64,000 bases of DNA from Xanthostigma xanthostigma. Its lineage: Eukaryota; Arthropoda; Insecta; Raphidioptera; Raphidiidae. The stretch spans positions 67,802,948-67,866,947 of the forward strand of contig OY754464.1 in assembly GCA_963575645.1 (NCBI GenBank). Reading direction: 5' to 3'. The position numbers and the translations under genes are program-made. Under the pieces are notes generated by a model, which was not told the origin of the DNA, made no database searches, and saw only the letters and a program-made list of their open reading frames with translations. Of the stretch, positions 58,286 to 64,000 are shown piece by piece. Position 1 is the stretch's first letter. Each line of letters opens with the position of its first letter.

Positions 58286-58957
58286 TAGAAAATAAATACA
58301 TTCACAAATTCGACACAAGCGCTTTTGCCTTTCGGTCACAGATTTTCAAATTGCAAATATACAAACGAAAATGAATCCATAGTTGCGTTTGATTTTCTCT
58401 TGTCTGTATCGGCAATTTTGTGCGCTTTAGTGTATCTCTCTGTGCTATATATATGTATATTTTGTAGCCTGTAATGATTGTGCGTCAATGTTTTGTTCGT
58501 CTCTTGGTTGCACGCACTGCCCCTGTATGTAGGAGGAGAGAGCGACTGTCGAACTGGAGCCCGGGCCGGCTTAATTTTAACGCTTGGCCGCTTTCAATGG
58601 ATATTATCTCCCGTTGTAATTAACAGCGTACTTTGAAGTTTATGACGGTCGGCCACAAATTTAGAAACGCTCATGTATACTATACAACCGGATGGCTTCA
58701 TGCTGCCTGTTCGCGATCGCTCCAACCGCTCTTCGTACAGAGAATTGGGGAGACACTGTCAACTTTCAGATCGAGAGTTGCGCGAGGCGAACTGTCAAAG
58801 AAGACGAGAAACTGAAGAAAGCATAAGTAAATGTAGGTATATAATGCCTGTACTCGACTATGGGTGTGATTAAGATTGCTGTCTTCACGCACAATGATCG
58901 GACTAAACGCAATAGTTCGGGAGCTCACCTTCTGCCGCTTGGTACATAAGTTATATA
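58286..58957. other. Unassigned; GC-richer block at about 58490-58900
   Basis: Contains CpG-rich stretches and overlapping open frames without recognisable homology. It might be a promoter or leader region of a host gene outside the window, but nothing specific supports that. Confidence 0.3.
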
Positions 58958-59441
58958 CAGTGGTACCTCGACATACGAGTTTAATTCGTTCCGCAACCTT
59001 GCTCGTATCTTGAATTACTCGTATCTCGAAGCAAATTTTCCCATACAAAACAATTGAACTACCATTAATCCGTTCCAACCCCCAAAATGTCACCCCAGTT
59101 TGAATAATAAAAACGCATTTATAAATGACAAATATTTATTGTACAAAAACAAAAAAGAGAATGTAAAGAAATAAATTAGATATCCTCACTGGTCTTTGCC
59201 TTTTTCGCTACATTTTTCTTGCTTTCACCTGTAAGCCGTTTAGAAAATAACATGTCCAAGGAGGTTTGTTTCTTCCTCCCTCTCAGAATGTTCCGGAAAT
59301 GAGTTAGGCAAGTGTCATTAAACCTGCTAAACCGAACTCGTATCTCGAATTTCGCTCGTAACTCAAAGCAAAAAATCACTCGCTCGCCGGCTCGTATCTC
59401 GAAAATCTCTGTTGGGGCACTCGTATGTCGAGGTACCACTG
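58958..59441 (-). mobile_element. Pogo/Tigger-like element with TA duplication
   Basis: The ends CAGTGGTACCTCGACATACG and CGTATGTCGAGGTACCACTG are inverted and flanked by TA (58956-58957, 59442-59443). Repeated 'ctcgtatctcgaa' motifs lie near both ends. A transposase C-terminal remnant lies on the minus strand. Confidence 0.85.
59176..59310 (-). pseudogene. Tigger-like transposase C-terminal fragment
   Basis: The minus strand reads LRGRKKQTSLDMLFSKRLTG and on to a stop at 59176. Tigger/pogo transposases commonly end with a basic R-K-K-x-x-(S/T)-L-D-x-(F/Y/L) segment. Everything upstream of it in the frame is terminal-repeat sequence. The match is short. Confidence 0.45.
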
Positions 59442-59699
59442 TATAAGTAAATTAGAGCATTTTTTCGTATATGATATATGGGCGGAATTTGGATTCATTT
59501 TAAGATAGGGGGGATAAAAAATTTCAAAGGTGGTAAAATTAAAATTTAAAAAAATTCCTGCCGCTTCGCTTTTAGGTTGTGTTAGTGTCAAATGACCGGA
59601 AATACCAGCGGCAGAAATTTATTACCAATTGCACCCTGCCCAAGCCAGTCCTAAGAATGTGAATTTAAGATCAATCTACTTTCTTTCGAGTGGCTAGGC

Positions 59700-60341
59700 A
59701 GGCCGCTAAACACGAGGCTGGATTGGCCACTAGATTCCTTGCTAGTTTTCTAGCGCTGGTTTTCTTAATTGCTTTTATGTGCTCGCTTCAAACGAGGCGT
59801 CTTTTCAAGCTTGCTTTGTGGATAGGTCTGATGCGCGCGCAGCGGCGGTTCAAATATAAACACAGAGCAAAACGTGTCTGTCGCCTATTCTGCCCTAAAA
59901 AGGCAAAGGGCAGTAAGTGACATTTGTTGAAAAATAAGTTCATACTGAAACCAACGACAGCAGTAAGTGCTGCAGCAATAATTTTAATGTCTTTAAAAAA
60001 TGTTTCCCCATGTTTTGGTTTCCATAATCTAAAATTCTGGACGGTCAATACATTTTTAGAAAATCTTGATTTACTCAAATTCATAAGTTGGTCACTTACT
60101 GCCTTTTGCCTTTTTACGGCAGTATTTCTAAGAGGAATGACGCCATGTTGGTTTGTGAGCGTTTGTTCATGTCGCCCACGTGACACGATAGTGTTTCCTG
60201 ATTGGTTCTTGTTCAGAGCAAGTAGACGACGTAGGAAGATGTAGGCAGGCGAGCCTGCAGTTATGGCATTTCCAGCCTCGTACCCAGTCTACAGACCAGC
60301 AGAAGTCCAAGCAGCGTTTCCAGCCTCGTGTGCAGCGGCCT
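59700..60341. mobile_element. PIF/Harbinger-type element, 57780 family
   Basis: The ends AGGCCGCTAAACACGAGGCT and the complement of CAGCCTCGTGTGCAGCGGCCT match the family. A minus-strand frame (59788-60186) is open for 132 codons but lacks a recognisable motif. Target duplication is unclear. Confidence 0.7.
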
Positions 60342-60785
60342 TTACTTGTGAGTTGTGACGTCGTCGCCGTACCGTCTGCGCGTGTTGCTTAGAGTTGACA
60401 GTTTAAGAGCCTCCGTGCGCTGTTTGCGTAATCGACAATTCGTTTAAAAATCCATCTGGCTGACGATTAATTAATTACACTTACTTTATCTTCCTTGTAG
60501 CCCGGCGTGCTGATACTGGCATTAATGTTTCCCTGAAAAATAACGTCTGTCGCATAGACAAGATTTATACACGAGACGAGCTGTTTTAATGAAAAATAAC
60601 CTGCCTTCATGGTTGGTCTCTTTTACTTTTTTTTTTTTAATATCACGGCCATTGTCTTGTTAATGTATTTAATAGAATAAAAGTCCCGTGCATATTTTTG
60701 CCCGACTGTGCCAGAAGTGTGTGTTACGATCTATGCCCGAATTCGGTCAATGACCGAAATAAATGCGCAAAACTAGTTTTGACCA
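60342..60785. other. Unassigned sequence
   Basis: GC-richer 60350-60440, then AT-rich. No gene is recognised. One CAAAACTAGTTTTG palindrome lies at 60768-60781. Confidence 0.35.
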
Positions 60786-61402
60786 ACGAATATTTCCCAA
60801 ACCCGAAAGCTTACATTTAAACGGGTGTTGAGTGTTACAAAATGAGCAAAACTAGTTTTGCGTATTTTTTGTTGAACTAAACTAGTTAAGTCTATTTTTG
60901 AACGGGCAGTACTAGTTCTGCTTGTTTCATTCAATCAACGCCCGTACCCGAATAAAAGTAGAGTTATGTATACCTATCTATTGAATTGGTCTCCTGAATG
61001 TTGTAATTAATATAATTGTGGGATAATCAGTGTAGGTAATCATTAAGGAAAAATGCAAGATGAATTCGAGTCTCAATTAGTTCGCCTATTGGAGGCTTCT
61101 GAAACATAATTTTATGACGAAACATAATTAACTTACTACACTAAGTGCGGTTAAGAAAGCAAATTTGTTGAAAGCTGTCTGCTAAACGAAACAGAAGAAT
61201 AAATCGTTTTGATATAATAAGTATCGTTGATGCGGAAAACTTAATTAAAAAACGCAAAGAAGATTCCGATGCCATACTAGTACTGTCCGTTCAGAAATGG
61301 ACAGAACTAGTTTTGTCCAATTGAAAATGCGCAAAACTAGTTTTGCTCATTTTATAGCACTCAATACCCGTTTAAATGTAAGATTTCGGGTTTGGTAAAT
61401 AT
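60786..61402. mobile_element. Inverted-repeat element rich in ACTAGT palindromes
   Basis: Arms of about 105 bp (60790-60890 and 61290-61402) are inverted. CAAAACTAGTTTTG occurs at 60847-60860 and 61332-61345, with variants at about 60882, 60907, 61272 and 61302. The interior is AT-rich and non-coding. Confidence 0.65.
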
Positions 61403-61406
61403 AACC

Positions 61407-61467
61407 ATTTAAAATGTCTGACACCTCGAATATGTCGAACTTATTCGAGGTGTCAGACATTTTAAAT
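61407..61467. repeat. Perfect hairpin, 26-bp arms, 9-base loop
   Basis: Positions 61407-61432 and 61442-61467 are exact reverse complements; the centre reads TGTCGAACT. It starts 5 bases after the preceding inverted-repeat element. Confidence 0.9.
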
Positions 61468-62268
61468 TGTTCATGTTATTTGTCAGAGAACATTATTTTA
61501 GCGTTTTGGTTGAAGTTTTTCAGCTATCCCATTAAAAAAACAAATAGTATCTATAAAGTTTTACATTGTCGTCAAAACGACATCTTTCGGAAAATTTAGA
61601 GGGAAAACGCCCCAAAATCAAGAAAAGTCATAGAGGAAATAGGTGTCAGACTAGGCCTAATGAAGCCATATACAAAGTTTGGGGAGAGTATGTGTCAATA
61701 AAATTTTTGACGACGGACACTCTGACTATAAGCAAACAACATTTTTTTTATAAAAAAATTAAATTTGTTTTGCAAATAAATGTTTTTTTTTTGATAGTCA
61801 CGAAAAGTTTTATAATCTCGTACCGGACCGCGGTCAAAAAAGTTTGGGAAACGCTAATGCCTAAATGTAATTGTACTAAATTATGAGGAAAATGTCTACT
61901 TGCCATGCAGTGGCGGTCATTTTTTCAAATCAATAATTTTAACGAGTGCCAGAGGACTGATTGCAACCTGATAATGTAGCTAATATGAATATGAAAATAT
62001 ATAATTAACAGTTCTGTGTAATATCGATGACGTTTTATGACTTTTAACACAGATTCTCGTTTAATGCTGTTAACCCATTACCATAATGAAAATTATTGTT
62101 TACTTTGGAATTTATGGAAAACAAACATTATTTGAAAGGATCCTGTGCAATAACATTACCTTTAACATAGGAGCTACGTTGATATTTTGTCGATAAAATA
62201 AAAATATAAATTTAAGGAGGATGCGGTGCGAGCGTTACCCAAAGTATATTTGAATGTTTTATATAACA
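61468..62268. other. Unassigned; hAT-like terminus at about 61820-61850
   Basis: 'ggtcaaaaaagtttgggaaacg' resembles the right end of the hAT at 34412-34948, without a partner. A frame at 61566-61886 has no recognised homology. Confidence 0.35.
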
Positions 62269-62844
62269 CTAGCGGTCCCGTCCGGTTTCACCCGGGTGTA
62301 AAAGAACGAATGGGGAAGGGAGGAACATGAGTACACACATTCATCTTTGTTTACCGATGATGATCGGAGTTACCGTTCAAAAGCTTTTGTCGATAAAAAG
62401 CAGTATTTATATTTTTTTAAACTAATATTTTTTCTTAATTAATTAAATAAAATTAAAATAAATTTAAATGTAATCCTTAGAAGAAAGCAAAGTAGAAAAT
62501 AAAAATGCTTTCGCCCAACGTCGGGCTCGAACCCACGACCCTGATATTGACAGTTGCATGCTCTACCGATTGAGCCATACGACGTTGTGTACAAACAACG
62601 CTAATATGAGTATATTTAGTTAGCACAGTTCACCTGAATAGAAGCTTATTTTTGAGATACATTTTGCAACATTTTTCATTAATGCTCCGCTCCTAATGGT
62701 CGTAGCGTGATATTATATAGCCTATAGCTTTCCTCGATAAATGGGCTATCCAACAAAATTTTTTTTCTATTTGAACCAGTAGCTCCTGAGATTAGCGCGT
62801 TGAAACAAACAAACAAACTCTTCAGCTTTATATATTAGTATAGA
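62269..62844 (-). mobile_element. Helitron with tRNA-like core, copy 4
   Basis: On the minus strand it runs from A|TCTATACTAATATATAAAGC to CCGGACGGGACCGCTAG|T. All subterminal blocks match copy 3. It is non-autonomous. Confidence 0.9.
62511..62583 (-). tRNA. tRNA-like sequence, tRNA-Lys body with GTC anticodon (pseudogene)
   Basis: 73 bases aligning without gaps to the cores at 24608 and 41292; T-arm GGGTTCGAGCCC, loop CTGTCAA, unpaired anticodon stem. Confidence 0.6.
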
Positions 62845-63636
62845 TAATTGTGACATAGGATTTACATTTTTTTTTTGTGAATACCGTTCTCTTGAATATT
62901 TAAGCTAATGAAGTACCTACTAGAACAGATTTCCTCAGAACATAAGAAATAATTTTTGAAAAGTGATTTTTGACCTAAACTAGTACCATTCCCCAATTGG
63001 AATGGTAAAAACGTCGCTGAAAAATTATATTCACACACTCACTGAAGTATTAGTGGCAGTGCAGTGCATAGTGCACGCACGTAAGGCAAACGTCGTATTA
63101 TATTTTGATTTATAGTTGTCTATGTAGTTCCTTGTTCCTATGACGTGTAGTTGGATCATCTTGTATAAGCAGAAGCATTATTTGCTCTCAGTGGCGGACG
63201 GCGGTTGTCGGTTGTTATAATTTATAACAATATCGCATACTACATAAATTATCAAGGCTTTCAAAAACTCTGGTAGTTACACAAATATAGTTTATGATGA
63301 CTCGACTAATTGGTCAGATCACAGATTGAACGAGACAACCTCTGTAATCTATCTAGATTGATATACATATTATATTTATTGACCATTATCGGCACAAAAA
63401 TGTCTGAAAAGATACAAATCAGTAAAAAATGCAGATCAATTTTCCCGTTGAAAGAAATCTGTAAAATAGTACAAACACATTTTGTGTAGTAATTTCTTGA
63501 TTTTAATTTTGAGAATATTTAACGGTTCGGCTTTGCAATATGATTTTGAAACCAAAGCACAATGAATTTTTTTTTTTTTTGACATCGATCTTTTTGTATG
63601 ATTGTGCTCATATTGAATATCAATTATAACAATAGC
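62845..63636. other. Unassigned sequence
   Basis: No recognisable gene or repeat boundary. Confidence 0.35.
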
Positions 63637-63903
63637 AAGGTCGTAGATATGGGGGGTAAGGGGGGTAATTACCCCCCTCCCCAGGATCATAATAATAAAA
63701 CTGAAAATAATACGAATACCTGACTAAAAAATAAAATTTAGAAATACTTTTTGAAAAAAATTGTAAAATTACTTTGGGAATTAAGTAATATTTTGCTTGA
63801 CACCTCCCTTCGTGTGCATTCTTGTGTGATATTAATAAAACTTAAAAAAACAAATTTTTTGCTTCTCCCCTCCCCCCTCATAAAAAAATATCGACGCCCT
63901 TGA
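63637..63903. mobile_element. MITE with CAAGGGCGTAGATAT-type ends
   Basis: CAAGGTCGTAGATATGGGGG at the left and 'ccctcataaaaaaatatcgacgcccttg' at the right form an imperfect inverted repeat with G- and C-runs just inside. Related single ends occur at 16385, 26460-26513 and 31260-31305. Confidence 0.6.
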
Positions 63904-64000
63904 ACAATAGAAAGAAGTTATAAAATTGTGATTTCGTATTAATGTGTTCCTTTAAATAACTTACAATAAATTATATTGAAGATGCTTAGTTATCTTTTTC

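Noticed and set aside
58633..58873. Host gene first exon in the GC-rich block
   Set aside because: Overlapping frames without homology or convincing splice sites.
59788..60244. 132- and 106-codon frames inside the Harbinger-type element
   Set aside because: They overlap on opposite strands and show no motif. A basic segment in one recalls Harbinger N-termini but is too weak to call.

Overview
This is an AT-rich eukaryotic window made almost entirely of transposable elements. I could not identify any complete host protein-coding gene. The mix of elements suggests an insect: Helitrons beginning TCTATACTAATATATAAAGC, many hAT and PIF/Harbinger miniature elements, a single-frame Ty3/gypsy element, and non-LTR fragments with RNase H. 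The AT bias and the frequent TAGGTACCTA-type strings make a hemipteran such as an aphid plausible. That taxonomic guess is inference and is weak.

Layout. 1-5 kb: a Harbinger-type fragment, a Helitron carrying a tRNA-Lys-like sequence, a short GC-rich stretch, a 612-bp non-autonomous element and two fold-back elements. 5.4-5.7 kb: an orphan promoter with two heat-shock-element matches and a TATA box. 5.9-15 kb: Harbinger, hAT and Tc1/pogo-type miniature elements, among them a hAT with a surviving transposase C-terminus (12960-13973). 17.2-19.8 kb: two broken non-LTR retrotransposons, one split by a hAT MITE with an exact 8-bp duplication. 19.9-32 kb: nested elements, including a three-level nest (22.2-23.6 kb), a Helitron split by a hAT (23.8-25.0 kb) and a 2.2-kb element with terminal repeats of about 330 bp. 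33-34.9 kb: a P-type (THAP) fold-back element, a remnant of a Helitron Rep/helicase protein and a hAT MITE.

36,233-40,818 holds the one intact element: a Ty3/gypsy retrotransposon with two identical 323-bp LTRs, a 5-bp target duplication and one uninterrupted 1256-residue Gag-Pol frame, so it inserted recently. 41-52 kb: another Helitron, several fold-back elements and a solo LTR (47,184-47,855). 52.8-58.3 kb: a diverged inverted duplication whose two arms serve as each other's empty sites for two insertions. 55.6-62.9 kb: a broken LINE with RNase H, a pogo-like element, Harbinger elements, an ACTAGT-rich element, a perfect 26-bp-arm hairpin and a fourth Helitron with a tRNA-like core.

The window records layered transposition rather than a gene cluster. 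Autonomous machinery is intact only in the Ty3/gypsy element. Everything else is non-autonomous, truncated or frameshifted, and its mobility would depend on enzymes encoded elsewhere. Feature ends are exact where target-site duplications or terminal motifs define them, and approximate otherwise.
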